Shown here piece after piece: positions 31,886 through 44,837 of a DNA stretch of 64,000 bases. Below the pieces are notes generated by a model, which had not been told where the DNA came from, did not search any database, and saw only the letters and a program-made list of their open reading frames with translations. Both the position numbers and the translations under genes were made by a program. The stretch is from Stomorhina lunata (lineage: Eukaryota; Arthropoda; Insecta; Diptera; Rhiniidae): the NCBI GenBank assembly GCA_933228675.1, contig OW121743.1:52993215-53057214 (forward strand), written 5' to 3'. Positions within the stretch are counted from its first letter, which is position 1, and every line of letters begins with the position of its first letter.

Positions 31886-34800
31886 AAGAAGATGACTAAA
31901 AGAAGGATACATTTGTTGTGTAGCGCTACAGAGACCAGAATTCGGGTATGGTTATCATCTAGTCGTAATGCTGGGATTAATGCGCAATGAACTCTAAGAT
32001 TATCTTGCGTTCTGCGTCTTTTCCCTAGTGGGTTGGCATGTTTCCATATTTCCCGTGGCAGTTAACTTTAAAATAAACAACATCCCATTTTTCAAGTCGG
32101 GGTCTTCATAATCTTCGAAAGACAGATCTTAGCTACTTAGTACTTTTATCATAGATCGTCAAAACTACTGAAACTGAAATTGCTACCGTTTTCAAACTAC
32201 AAGAATTTCTTGCTTTCTCAGATTAAGTCCTCTAAAGGGGGGCAAGACCAAAGAAGTGCCTCTGAGTACTTCTAGATCTGCATTGGCATATTATTTTCGC
32301 ATATAAGAGAACTAAAAACGCCTATTCGGGTACCCTCCCTATAAACCCCATCAAGAGTCTAAGACTTAACAAAACTATTTCCTCTCGGAAGATTTCTCTT
32401 TTCTGCTACCCCATAAGCCATATCCTGACCAGAGGAGTTTTCCTAGAGATGCTTAGAATAGTGCAACCAAAGAAGGGTTTATCAAATCAAGCTTTAGGCC
32501 AAGACCTCCGCAGTGTCTAATACGGCAAAGTCCAGAGCAATGTCTCCGAAAGGTTAGAGTCAATCCCTAACAATTTAGTGGGAGTGTTGCTTAAGATCCT
32601 TAAGTACAATTCAGATTCCTTCCTTTGCGAAACTATCTCCCCCGAGATGTGGGAGTAAATTTGCGAGTAATTAGTGGGTGTGGTCTTAAAGATCTAAAGG
32701 CTCCCTACCTTATTACGGCGACTGGGATCATGTCAATTTAATGACCTGCTAGTGATCGGTATACTTTTCTCTTAAAGAAGGCAGTCGAACTGATTGAAAT
32801 CGTATGAGAAGGAGATACAATGATATTCAATGTTGACCTGGGCCCACTGTCATTATGTCCGATTGTATGCCCTCTTACTTACTTACTAAAATGGCATATA
32901 TTTACAACCTCTTACACAAAGACAGAGCCTATTTTAGAAATCAATGCGCTTTGATCTTGAGCACATATCCTCCAATTGCGCTGGTCAAGCTTTAAAAGAT
33001 TTTCCCCTACTTGAGCCTTCGATCGATGTTTCGGACGTTCACATTTAACATTAAGGGACCCATTTTCCTCTAAATTTAGCTTTTTCATGTAACCCATATT
33101 TTTATCATTCTTATGGAAGAACTCACGGCACGTGTTAGCTCACTACATTAATGGGTGTTAACGTAGTTCCTAGGGTAATACCACAAAGATAAGTCTGGGC
33201 TAATCAAGTTAAGAGCAATCAGAAACGTTGTTTAATATCCAACATCCCCTATACCATTCCATGTCTTCACCAAAGTAAATACTGCATCTTCTCCGAGTCA
33301 GTGAAAGGTCGTAAAAGTTTCTTAACCTACGGCTTCGAGGAAATCCCCTTGCATGGCAATGGGACTACATAAAAAGCAAGGAGAATTCTAACCCTACTCT
33401 GCAATTCCAATATATTTTAGATTGTATTAGTACTGTTTTTGAGGGTATGGACGTTTAAGTTGATAAGGAAGTCCTCTAGAACCCAGGTTTTGAAGATAGA
33501 AATGATTATGATTTCAACATTACAAATGTCCATAATGGAAGTAAAAGTAGATTAAACAAACTTGGAGTAACTTTTGTTTCGACGTGCAAAAAAAACTAGC
33601 AAACTTCGCAACATACTGACAATTTTGAAGAGATGACTGCAGTTGGAACGCTAATTAAATAATAATAATAAGATTGCAGCCAATTCTAACAATTCCCTGG
33701 CTGATTTAATATACACGAAACGGCTTAAATAATCTCTTATACCACAAAAAATCTACCTTTCAGGTAACGATATGTAAATACACGATACACTAGAATTACA
33801 GACTCAAACTCGACTATAGCTTAGGTAGATTTTCTTTTTCCAATTTCTCGAAACTGTAAATTTTTTTGCTAAGAATAACGATTACATTTAGTACAAAACT
33901 GCATTGTTACTACATTTTGCTTTTTGATCCAGATTTTATTAGCTAAATTTGACGAATTATGTTCTAAAAAGTTTAAACTTTTTATGAATTGGTTACCTTG
34001 AAATAAATTTCCATCCTTTTAATAATCTCTTTTGTGTGTGCAAACACAGAACGATAAAATATTACTCATTCGCAAGGCACGCACTTTGTTTATAAAAAGC
34101 ATTGCATACTCTAGGGATGTGTACTAATTCTAAAAAAAAAGTGCAATGATACGTATAATTATTATACCAATAAACTCAAGAGAATAACAGCCTGTTTTTC
34201 GAAAACAAAAGTCTTGTCACATTTGTTTTCGTTTGCTTACGATTAAGCTCAAATTTAGGTTTTTCTAAAACGTTTAAAAGCTTTCGTCAATATAATTTTG
34301 ACATAAAAAGAGCTTTTTTCTTTCGTAAGGAAACATTATTGCCAATATATGTATTTTGAAATATCCAAGCTTTTTTATATGTAACATGTAGCTTGTCGGT
34401 GGTAATCCTGTCAGTCAATTGCCTTTGTTTATAAAAATAAAAAAAAGAAAATTAAATTTTAATTTTAAAAATTCAAAATTACCAAATTAAAATCTATTTT
34501 AAATATTTAATAAAATCAGCTATAGTTTTTGCAGCTTTGAAAATTTCACAGATACATCCTAAGACTGCATCACACCTAAAATTGCCTCCTGTGTGGCTAC
34601 TTGTTTCCTCAATAGTACCAATTCTTTCATTACCTGGCTATTTTGTTTTCTTTTCTTTTTTGGTTGATATAGGTTGTGGTGTTGATGCCTAAATAGATGG
34701 GAGGCATTCGCGGCCACTAATAAATGTGAAGAAAATGAGGAAACCTTCTCAAATATAACTTAATCGTTCGAACGGGTTCTTCTTAATGTGTTCACTTGGG

Positions 34801-34929
34801 GACAATTTACTTATAATAACAGGTTTAGGCAAACCATGCACTGCAACTTTTGGAGCAGTTGCCGATGATAGATGGTATATTTGATATATTTGCAACTCAA
34901 GTTGTTTTAAAGTTTTTAAACGGCCTCCC
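31886..34929. other. Moderate-GC, probably decayed repeat-derived DNA; no gene seen
   Basis: Between about 31,900 and 33,400 the sequence is noticeably less AT-rich than its surroundings and stop codons are scattered through every frame. This suggests an old, unrecognised transposon or pseudogene. The minus-strand frame at 32,912-33,097 (61 codons) could be a remnant but shows no domain I can name. From 33,500 onwards the sequence is ordinary AT-rich DNA. Confidence 0.4.
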
Positions 34930-35160
34930 TCAGTTCCCGATTAAATTAGGTGGAAAGGGTATATTGGGTTTGTGCTGATGTTTGTAACGCATAGAAATAT
35001 TTCTCTGAGACCCACCTTTAAGTATACCAATCGACTCAGAATCACTTCGTGATTTGTTTTGACACAGGCTTATGTTTTGAGACCCACCTTTAATTATACC
35101 AATCGACCCAGAATCACTTCCTGAGTTGTTTTGACACAGGCTTATATTTTGGTCCAAGAA
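34930..35160 (-). mobile_element. Dispersed repeat tail (minus orientation) with an internal 72-bp duplication
   Basis: In reverse complement it contains CGACTCAGAA-type, GGTATACTTAAAGGTGGGTC and CAGCACAAAC motifs in the same order as 48,950-49,070. The block starting GAGACCCACCTTTA at 35,007 recurs at 35,079 (72-bp period, two copies). The family resembles dispersed calyptrate repeats that I recognise but cannot name. Confidence 0.6.
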
Positions 35161-36614
35161 AGATCCCTATACTTTTTGGTCAAAATCGGTTTACTATTTC
35201 GGGTACCTTCAATAGGAATGCCTTCCCCAAATAGATTTTTAGGTCCTTTACAGCCACTAATTTAGTTCTATTTCAATAATATGCAGCACAAATATTACCT
35301 ATAATAACCTTAATCAGTGTACCTAATTTTGTAGGAATCGACCCATATTTGACCATACCTCCCATACAAGACAAATTCTCAAAAGTAGCTAAAATAATCA
35401 TGAATGCACAAAAACGTTTATAAATCTAAAGATAAATGCATTTGTTTACTAAAACTTTGCACAAATAAATATATCAGGCCCTTAGTTTTTATTTCATACA
35501 CGAAAGACCTTTGGTTATCGAGAAATTTTAACGTTTTCATTCGCTTTATACGAATGAATTTGTTTAAGAAAAACCCAAAAAAAGCTTAAGACACGAAAGC
35601 TTTTAAGTTGTCACTCACTAGAATTTATTTCATTTTACAAAAACCAAATTGATTTACGTTTCGTTATTTTTACGAACGAAACAATATTTTCATTTTCGAA
35701 AAACAGGCTGTAATTTTAGAATAATATCCATTACAAAGTTTTCTCATATAATTAAAAATTTCTTCAATATTTCAACTTTAATTGAATTAAATTTTTTATA
35801 AACTTATTATTTTAACAATATCAAACATTTAATTCATTAACAATTTATTTAAAAAAAAAATAAAAAGAAAAACGCATTAATTATACAAAAACCATATCTG
35901 TTGGCAGCAACAAAAAATGTTCACCCATAAACATAAATATTCTATTATTTTATGTTAACCTCTACAAACTGCTCCCTCCTATATACCCGTAAAATTCTTG
36001 GAAAAAACCCCAATTGTATGAATGTATGTATGAATAAATACCTTTGTGCTTTATTTATTTTTTATGCAAAATTTTTATACATTTATAAATGCTGAATTTA
36101 CAATACAAATAGCAAACCACAATACATTTGCGTGTTTGTGCAGGATTTTTTTTTTAATTTCAATTTTTTAAATTCTTTTTCTTCCTTTGCCAGATGTTCA
36201 ATTGTTTGTTGCAACATAAAACGGAAATGTATACATTTTGTTGTGAATACTGTTGTAATGTCCATTTGTAAAATTCTCTTGTATTTTGTAAAGTTTTTCA
36301 GTTGCAACCACGTCTGCATTTTCATGTTGTTGCCTGTCATTTGCAATGTTCTTAATATTTTCACTTACACATTTACTTTTGAATATTTGTTTTGTAGTTG
36401 TAGTTGTAGTAGTACTAGTCGTCTTCATGATTTTTTAAAATATACCCAAAAAACACCAACAAGAAAAAAATAAAAAAATGTTTTAAACTAGTAACAATGT
36501 ATTATTTATAACGTACATACACATACATATTTGCATGAACATAAGGAATGGGATAAGTAAAATTGAAAAACCAAAAAATTCTAAATAAAAATGTTAAACC
36601 CTCAACTATAATAA
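35161..36614. other. Unique AT-rich DNA, no supportable gene
   Basis: Several short overlapping frames on both strands at 36,098-36,473 have no domain, no codon bias and mutually exclusive frames. GTAGTTGTAGTTGTAGTAGT at about 36,398 is a simple trinucleotide run. Confidence 0.5.
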
Positions 36615-37918
36615 GTGAAACATAGACTAAGATATAGAATAAGACCTAGACCTAGATATAGACAAAGACATGGAAAAAGATATAGACTAAGATATAGACT
36701 AAGACATAGACTAAGACATCGACTAAGACATAGACTAAGACATAGACTAAGACATAGACTAAGACATAGACTAAGACATAGACTAAGACATAGACTAAGA
36801 CATAGACTAAGACATAGACTTAGACATAGACTAAGACATAGACTAAGACATAGACTAAGACATAGACTAAGACATAGACTAAGACATAGACTAAGACATA
36901 GACTAAGACATAGACTAAGACATAGACTAAGACATAGACTAAGACATAGACTAAGACATAGACTAAGACATAGACTAAGACATAGACTAAGACATAGACT
37001 AAGACATAGACTAAGACATAGACTAAGACATAGACTAAGACATAGACTAAGACATAGACTAAGACATAGACTAAGACATAGACTAAGACATAGACTAAGA
37101 CATAGACTAAGACATAGACTAAGACATAGACTAAGACATAGACTAAGACATAGACTAAGACATAGACTAAGACATAGACTAAGACATAGACTAAGACATA
37201 GACTAAGACATAGACTAAGACATAGACTAAGACATAGACTAAGACATAGACTAAGACATAGACTAAGACATAGACTAAGACATAGACTAAGACATAGACT
37301 AAGACATAGACTAAGACATAGACTAAGACATAGACTAAGACATAGACTAAGACATAGACTAAGACATAGACTAAGACATAGACTAAGACATAGACTAAGA
37401 CATAGACTAAGACATAGACTAAGACATAGACTAAGACATAGACTAAGACATAGACTAAGACATAGACTAAGACATAGACTAAGACATAGACTAAGACATA
37501 GACTAAGACATAGACTAAGACATAGACTAAGACATAGACTAAGACATAGACTAAGACATAGACTAAGACATAGACTAAGACATAGACTAAGACATAGACT
37601 AAGACATAGACTAAGACATAGACTAAGACATAGACTAAGACATAGACTAAGACATAGACTAAGACATAGACTAAGACATAGACTAAGACATAGACTAAGA
37701 CATAGACTAAGACATAGACTAAGACATAGACTAAGACATAGACTAAGACATAGACTAAGACATAGACTAAGACATAGACTAAGACATAGACTAAGACATA
37801 GACTAAGACATAGACTAAGACATAGACTAAGACATAGACTAAGACATAGACTAAGACATAGACTAAGACATAGACTAAGACATAGACTAAGACATAGACT
37901 AAGACATAGACTAAGACA
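36615..37918 (-). repeat. 12-bp minisatellite (GACATAGACTAA)n, about 105 copies
   Basis: Nearly perfect from about 36,700, with degenerate units at the left edge (GATATAGACTAA, GACATGGAAAAA). It is the exact reverse complement of the 25.4-27.2 kb unit. The long Arg/His/Leu open frame is a by-product of the 12-bp period. Confidence 0.95.
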
Positions 37919-39045
37919 CTAGACCTAGACCTAGACATAGACCTAGACCTAGACCTAAGACCTAGACCTAGACCTAGACCTAGACCTAGACCTAGACCTA
38001 GACCTAGACCTAGACCTAGACCTAGACCTAGACCTAGACCTAGACCTAGACCTAGACCTAGACCTAGACCTAGACCTAGACCTAGACCTAGACCTAGACC
38101 TAGACCTAGACCTAGACCTAGACCTAGACCTAGACCTAGACCTAGACCTAGACCTAGACCTAGACCTAGACCTAGACCTAGACCTAGACCTAGACCTAGA
38201 CCTAGACCTAGACCTAGACCTAGACCTAGACCTAGACCTAGACCTAGACCTAGACCTAGACCTAGACCTAGACCTAGACCTAGACCTAGACCTAGACCTA
38301 GACCTAGACCTAGACCTAGACCTAGACCTAGACCTAGACCTAGACCTAGACCTAGACCTAGACCTAGACCTAGACCTAGACCTAGACCTAGACCTAGACC
38401 TAGACCTAGACCTAGACCTAGACCTAGACCTAGACCTAGACCTAGACCTAGACCTAGACCTAGACCTAGACCTAGACCTAGACCTAGACCTAGACCTAGA
38501 CCTAGACCTAGACCTAGACCTAGACCTAGACCTAGACCTAGACCTAGACCTAGACCTAGACCTAGACCTAGACCTAGACCTAGACCTAGACCTAGACCTA
38601 GACCTAGACCTAGACCTAGACCTAGACCTAGACCTAGACCTAGACCTAGACCTAGACCTAGACCTAGACCTAGACCTAGACCTAGACCTAGACCTAGACC
38701 TAGACCTAGACCTAGACCTAGACCTAGACCTAGACCTAGACCTAGACCTAGACCTAGACCTAGACCTAGACCTAGACCTAGACCTAGACCTAGACCTAGA
38801 CCTAGACCTAGACCTAGACCTAGACCTAGACCTAGACCTAGACCTAGACCTAGACCTAGACCTAGACCTAGACCTAGACCTAGACCTAGACCTAGACCTA
38901 GACCTAGACCTAGACCTAGACCTAGACCTAGACCTAGACCTAGACCTAGACCTAGACCTAGACCTAGACCTAGACCTAGACCTAGACCTAGACCTAGACC
39001 TTGACCTAGACCTAAACCTAGACTTAGACCTAGACATAGACATGG
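37919..39045. repeat. 6-bp repeat (GACCTA)n, about 185 copies
   Basis: Directly abuts the 12-bp array on its left and a few degenerate units plus another 12-bp array on its right. It is essentially perfect from about 37,970 to 38,995. Edge units (GACATA, GACTTA) link it to the 12-bp unit, which is itself GACATA plus GACTAA. Confidence 0.96.
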
Positions 39046-39059
39046 AAAAAGATATAGAC

Positions 39060-39345
39060 AAGACATAGACTAAAACATAGACTAAGACATAGACTAAAAC
39101 ATAGCTTAAGATATAGGCTAAGACATGGACTAAGATATAGACTAAGACATAGACTAAGACATAGACTAAGACATAGACTAAGACATAGACTAAGACATAG
39201 ACTAAGACATAGACTAAGACATAGACTAAGACATAGACTAAGACATAGACTAAGACATTGACTAAGACATAGACTAAGACATAGACTAAGACATAGACTA
39301 AGACATAGACTAAGACATAGACTAAGACATAGACTAAAGCATACT
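39060..39345 (-). repeat. 12-bp minisatellite (GACATAGACTAA)n, right remnant
   Basis: Same unit and orientation as 36,615-37,918, resuming after the hexamer block. This suggests the hexamer expanded from within the 12-bp array. Confidence 0.93.
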
Positions 39346-40497
39346 CTTAGAGATGGATAAGCTTAGACTCTGACTACTCTTTATTTGGTTCAATCTTTCT
39401 GCTTAGATTTTTTTACATATAAATCCTTATATATCCTTACACATGTTGTACATAGTTAATTTTTATTTAAAGAACATGCTTTTAAAATATTTCCTTTTTG
39501 TGCTATTTTAACCTGTCAGTCAGAACACCTGATGTGACTGTAATCAAATGAAATTTCGCAAAATCTAGGGAAGGCAATAGGTGTAAAAAATACATATAAC
39601 AAGAAATATAGTTACGGCAACAACCCAGAAACAACTAAAATATAAAAAAAGTAAAGCAAATAGGAGGAGTTGAACGTTAGAAATCAGCTGCAACAACAAT
39701 AATTCGTTATAAAAGCGTTTTTACACTCAAACACATAAAAATAAAAGTGGCCATAAATTCGAGTTAAAAACTATTTGTTAGCTGTCACTGCAGTTACTTG
39801 TAATAAACGTTGCTGCTGTTGTTGTCGTTGACGTTGTTGTCTAACAACTGCATCAAACAAACGAGACGCAACAATACTAATACATTAGCTTTAACAACAA
39901 TAACGCCAAAGTGACATGAAAAGGGAATCACATATTTTTGTTCTAAATAAAATCTAAGTAAATTTACTTTATATTACACATATATTTTAAAGTATGTTTG
40001 TTTATGTGTGTAACATTAAATTGCTTGTTAATGTATGTGTGCACAATCTTCTTCCGTTTCCTTTCGTTTTCTCTTTTGAAGCTCTTTCCTTTTCCTCTTG
40101 TTTCGAAAATTGTAAAATTCTCGTGTTGTCGACCTATAAAATGAAAATGTCTTTCTTTCCCATTGTATGTTTTGTTTTTTTCGTTGATTGCAAAATGGCA
40201 GCGTAATGAAAATTGCATACAATGTAACACCAGCAAACAAAAACTTACTCAATCATTGTTTAAACTGTGACAATGTGTGTTTGTTTAGGGATATGTGTTT
40301 GTGTTAGCCAAATTTGCCAAACGATGAAGGATGGCGAAGTGAAGGTAATGGATAGTTTGGAATTTGGATGCACTTTAAATGTCTTACTTAAATGACACTA
40401 AGGCAGTGCAAAAAGAACAAGCCAAAAAAAAAACTTACACATAAAAAATACTCCATATCGGAGACTTATACAGAAAGATAAACAAAGATAAATTAAT
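39346..40497. other. Unique DNA between minisatellites, no gene seen
   Basis: A short trinucleotide-like stretch (GTTGCTGCTGTTGTTGTCG) lies at about 39,810. Overlapping short open frames at 39,964-40,252 on both strands have no recognisable product. Confidence 0.5.
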
Positions 40498-42415
40498 TAA
40501 GACATAGACTAAGGCATAGACTAAGACATAGACTAAGACATAGACTAAGACATAGACTAAGACATAGACTAAGACATAGACTAAGACATAGCCTAAGACA
40601 TAGACTAAGACATAGACTAAGACATAGACATAGACTAAGACATAGACTAAGATATAGACTAAGACATAGACTAAGACATAGACTAAGACATAGACTAAGA
40701 CATAGACTAAGACATAGACTAAGACATAGACTAAGACATAGACTAAGATATAGACTAAGACATAGACTAAGACATAGACTAAGACATAGATTAAGACATA
40801 GACTAGGACATAGACTAGGACATAGACTAAGACATAGACTAAGACATAGACTAAGACATAGACTAATACATAGACTAAGACATAGACTAAGACATAGACT
40901 AAGACATAGACTAAGACATAGACTAAGACTTAGACTAAGACATAGACTAAGACATAGACTAAGACATAGACTAAGACATAGACTAAGACATAGACTAAGA
41001 CATAGACTAAGACATAGACTAAGACATAGACATAGACTTAGACTTAGACTTAAACTTAAACTTAAACTTAAACTTAAACTTAGACTTAGACTTAGATTTA
41101 GACTTAGACTTAGACTTAGACTTAGACTTAGACTTAGACTTAGACTTAGACTTAGACTTAGACTTAGACTTAGACTTAGACTTAGACTTAGACTTAGACT
41201 TAGACTTAGACTTAGACTTAGACTTAGACTTAGACTTAGACTTAGACTTAGACTTAGACTTAGACTTAGACTTAGACTTAGACTTAGACTTAGACTTAGA
41301 CTTAGACTTAGACTTAGACTTAGACTTAGACTTAGACTTAGACTTAGACTTAGACATAGACTAAGACATAGACTAAGACATAGACTAAGACATAGACTAA
41401 GACATAGACTAAGACATAGACTAAGACATAGACTAAGACATAGACTAAGACATAGACTAAGACATAGACTAAGACATAGACTAAGACATAGACTAAGACA
41501 TAGACTAAGACATAGACTAAGACATAGACTAAGACATAGACTAAGACATAGACTAAGACATAGACTAAGACATAGACTAAGACATAGACTAAGACATAGA
41601 CTAAGACATAGACTAAGACATAGACTAAGACATAGATTAAGACATAGACATAGACTAAGACGTAGACTAAGACATAGACTAAGACATAGACTAAGACATA
41701 GACTAAGACATAGACTAAGACATAGACTAAGACATAGACTAAGACATAGACTAAGACATGGACTAAGACATAGACTAAGACATAGACTAAGACATAGACT
41801 AAGACATAGACTAAGACATAGACTAAGACATAGACTAAGACATAGACTAAGACATAGACTAAGACATAGACTAAGACATAGACTAAGACATAGACTAAGA
41901 CATAGATTAAGACATAGACATAGACTAAGACGTAGACTAAGACATAGACTAAGACATAGACTAAGACATAGACTAAGACATAGACTAAGACATAGACTAA
42001 GACATAGACTAAGACATAGACTAAGACATAGACTAAGACATAGACTAAGACATAGACTAAGACATAGACTAAGACATAGACTAAGACATAGACTAAGACA
42101 TAGACTAAGACATAGACTAAGACATAGACTAAGACATAGATTAAGACATAGACATAGACTAAGACGTAGACTAAGACATAGACTAAGACATAGACTAAGA
42201 CATAGACTAAGACATAGACTAAGACATAGACTAAGACATAGACTAAGACATAGACTAAGACATGGACTAAGACATAGACTAAGACATAGACTAAGACATA
42301 GACTAAGACATAGACTAAGACATAGACTAAGACATAGACTAAGTCTTAGACTAAGACATAGACTAAGACATAGACTAAGACATAGACTAAGACATAGACT
42401 AAGAAATAGACTTAG
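40498..42415 (-). repeat. 12-bp minisatellite (GACATAGACTAA)n with hexamer insert and internal higher-order repeats
   Basis: Same orientation as 36.6 kb. A variant cluster (GATTAAGACATAGACATAG then GACTAAGACGTAG) recurs at about 41,633, 41,905 and 42,138, so blocks of roughly 230-270 bp have been duplicated. Confidence 0.94.
41031..41355. repeat. 6-bp repeat (GACTTA)n inside the 12-bp array
   Basis: About 54 hexamer copies flanked on both sides by the 12-bp unit. The left edge shows AACTTA variants. It is a second hexamer expansion, independent in sequence from GACCTA at 38 kb. Confidence 0.93.
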
Positions 42416-42424
42416 ATATACATA

Positions 42425-43295
42425 TAGACTTAGATGGGTTAAGATATAGTCAGAACTTGACTGACATAGTCAGAGCCCTACCTTATAGTCAGAGTCATAC
42501 AATTTATTCAGAGCCCGACTGTATAGTCAGAACCCGAGTATATTTAGGTATAGTCAATTAAATTTAGTCAAACCCCTACTATAATAGTAAGAGTGTGACC
42601 ACAAATTGTTAGTCAGAGGCCTTCCATATATAGAAAGGGATCGACTTCAAGTAGTTAGGCTCCGACTACGTAGTCAAAACCCGACTAGTCAGAGTCCGAT
42701 TATATATAGTCAAGGACCGACTATATTTAGTCAAAGTCCGTCTATATGTTGTCAGAGATCGGCCGTATTTAGTTCGAGTCCAACTATGTATAATCAGAGC
42801 ACGACTACATAGTCGGAGTCCTACTGTATTTAATCAGAGCCTGAATATATATAGGCAGAGTCCGATTTTATTTAGTCAAAACCCAACTATAATATAGTTA
42901 GAGGCTGACTTCAAATAGTCGAAAACCGACTACATAAAATCAGAATCCGACTATATATTGTCAGAGTCCGAGTATATATGTAAAGTCAAATCTCGACTAT
43001 ATTTAGTAAGACCCGGACTATATATATTCAGAGCCGGGCCACATATAGTCAGGGCTCGACCATGTAGTCAGAACCCGACTTCATTTCAGAGCCTGACTAA
43101 TGACTAATACATCTTGAATATATAATGACTAATACATCTTGAGTATATAGAGTTCGAAGGCCGACTATTTTTATACAGAGACCGTCTGCACATAGTCAGA
43201 TTTGACTATATAGTTAGATCCCGTTTATGTATAGTCAGAGAGGGATAACATATAGTCAGAATCCTATTATATGTATATAAAGTCAAAGTCCGGTT
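42425..43295. repeat. Degenerate repeat with GACTATATAGTCAGAGTCC-like units
   Basis: Irregular units of about 28-35 bp combine a near-palindromic GACTATATAGTC with a CAGAGCC or CAGAACCC tail. Divergence is high and the reading frames are incidental. The GACTATATAGTC core reappears in the clean 15-bp array at 63.4 kb. Confidence 0.75.
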
Positions 43296-43740
43296 ACTAA
43301 TACTAAAACTAGTAATCATCTAATGCTTATCGAATACTAATACTAAAAATAGTACAGATAAAAATGCTGATGATATCACTGATGCTAATTTTGGTACTAA
43401 TACTGATGCTTATGTGGATAATAATACTTGTACTAATACTGAAGCTTATATTGATTTTAATAAATATATAATACTGGCACTGATACTAATACTGATACTT
43501 CTAATACTGGCACTTATTTTTATAGTATTATTAATCCTTATACTAATAGCGCTTCTAATACTGGTACTAATTCTGTTACTGATTTCATTAGTGATAACAG
43601 TACTGATATTAATACTGATGACTTGTAATAATTCTGAGACTTGTAATAATACTAATTTTTTAACTGATACTTATATTGGTACTTAAACTAATACTTATAT
43701 TGGTACTTATTGAAAGGCCATTACTAATACTTATGCTTAT
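43296..43740. repeat. Degenerate (ACTAATACTGAT)-type simple repeat
   Basis: Variants of ACTAATACTGATGCT and ACTTATATTGGT recur at trinucleotide-related spacing. The Leu/Ile-rich frame at 43,414-43,686 is a translation of this repeat and not a membrane protein that I can support. Confidence 0.75.
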
Positions 43741-44837
43741 TTAACACTTATAATAAAGTTTTTCCTCAAAGAGAAAGAGTATTCCAATACTACAATATCT
43801 TGCGGTGATTCAATCTAAAGTAATGGCGTGTTCAAAATTACCAATAGCCATAACATACCCAAGCTCTGGTGAGAAAATCCTTTGCTTAAACATTTTAATT
43901 TGGTAAATATAAATTTAAAACTGCCTATACATAATTTTTAGTTTTTGCCTAAATTGATGGCTATAAACACGCATCAGAAATCAAAGTTCAATGACCCAAA
44001 AAACTGGTATATTAATCATTTAAGGATTCCTTCCTCTCAACCAAGCCCAAAGACCATATATCAACATGAAAATTCATGCCCACTTTACAATTGCAGTTGT
44101 ATAATGTGTATATAACAGTACTCCTAAAGGATCTGTGTAGTCGTATGGATGAGTGTTAGTGAGTGAGTGTATGTTTTAAATTTAAATATCCATTTGCTGT
44201 AAGTATGTGTGTGTGTGTGTAAACATATTTGCTTTCGTACTTATAATGTTTGCTATTAATAATAATGGCAAAAATACTCTTACTACAGTAGTAGCAATAT
44301 TTTATAACATTTACGATATTTTTACTGTTGTTTTATCTTCACTATAATTTAAATTTGTAGCAGCAGTAAGTAGTAGTTTGTTTTTAGTTTTTAATGTTTT
44401 TGTTGTTTTTGTGACAGTATAAAGTAGTAAATTTTGATTGTAACTTTATGTATTTTTCTTTTTGTTAAAACTGGCACAAAATCGTAAAAAGGCAACAAAC
44501 ATTTGCAAACATTTCTTGTTAAAATTGTTATGCATTTGGGTTAAATTAAATGTTTTTAAAGGGGTGTTTTATAACATTTTGCTTTAGAATTTTGTGTTTA
44601 TGAGCATATAATTTGATTACAACTATTTAATATTAGTTGTAATGTATGTGTTGATTATTTTAGAGGAAGTATTTATACATATTTACATAAGAAAAATGTT
44701 TAATTAAAAACCAAATATTTTTTTGTGGTTGTGGATTTATTAAATTTGATCATATATAAATATAACAAAAGTTACTTAATGTTGATATATATTTGGATAA
44801 GCTATTGTTCTCAGGACGTGCAGAAGTTATTTTTTAT
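43741..44837. other. Unique AT-rich DNA, no gene seen
   Basis: Includes a (GT)n microsatellite at about 44,208-44,220. No coding exon or RNA gene can be supported. Confidence 0.5.

Noticed and set aside
32912..33097. Minus-strand 61-codon frame as a possible LINE C-terminus
   Set aside because: WR and DQ-like residues were noted, but the order does not match the DR..WR..V..LC motif and no flanking RT segment is found on that strand.
37919..39045. Telomere or telomere-like repeat (GACCTA/TAGGTC)
   Set aside because: It is neither TTAGG nor a known dipteran telomere sequence, and it sits between minisatellites inside a scaffold. The transitional edge units derive it from the local 12-bp repeat.
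36615..39066. Long Arg-rich, Leu-Gly and Arg-Ser frames on both strands
   Set aside because: By-products of 12-bp and 6-bp arrays. RS-like dipeptides at 37,955-39,061 mimic an SR protein, but the DNA is a pure hexamer array with no RNA-binding domain.
43414..43686. Leu/Ile-rich 90-residue membrane-like protein
   Set aside because: It is encoded by a degenerate ACTAATACTGAT repeat. Hydrophobicity follows from the codons ATA, CTA and TTA.
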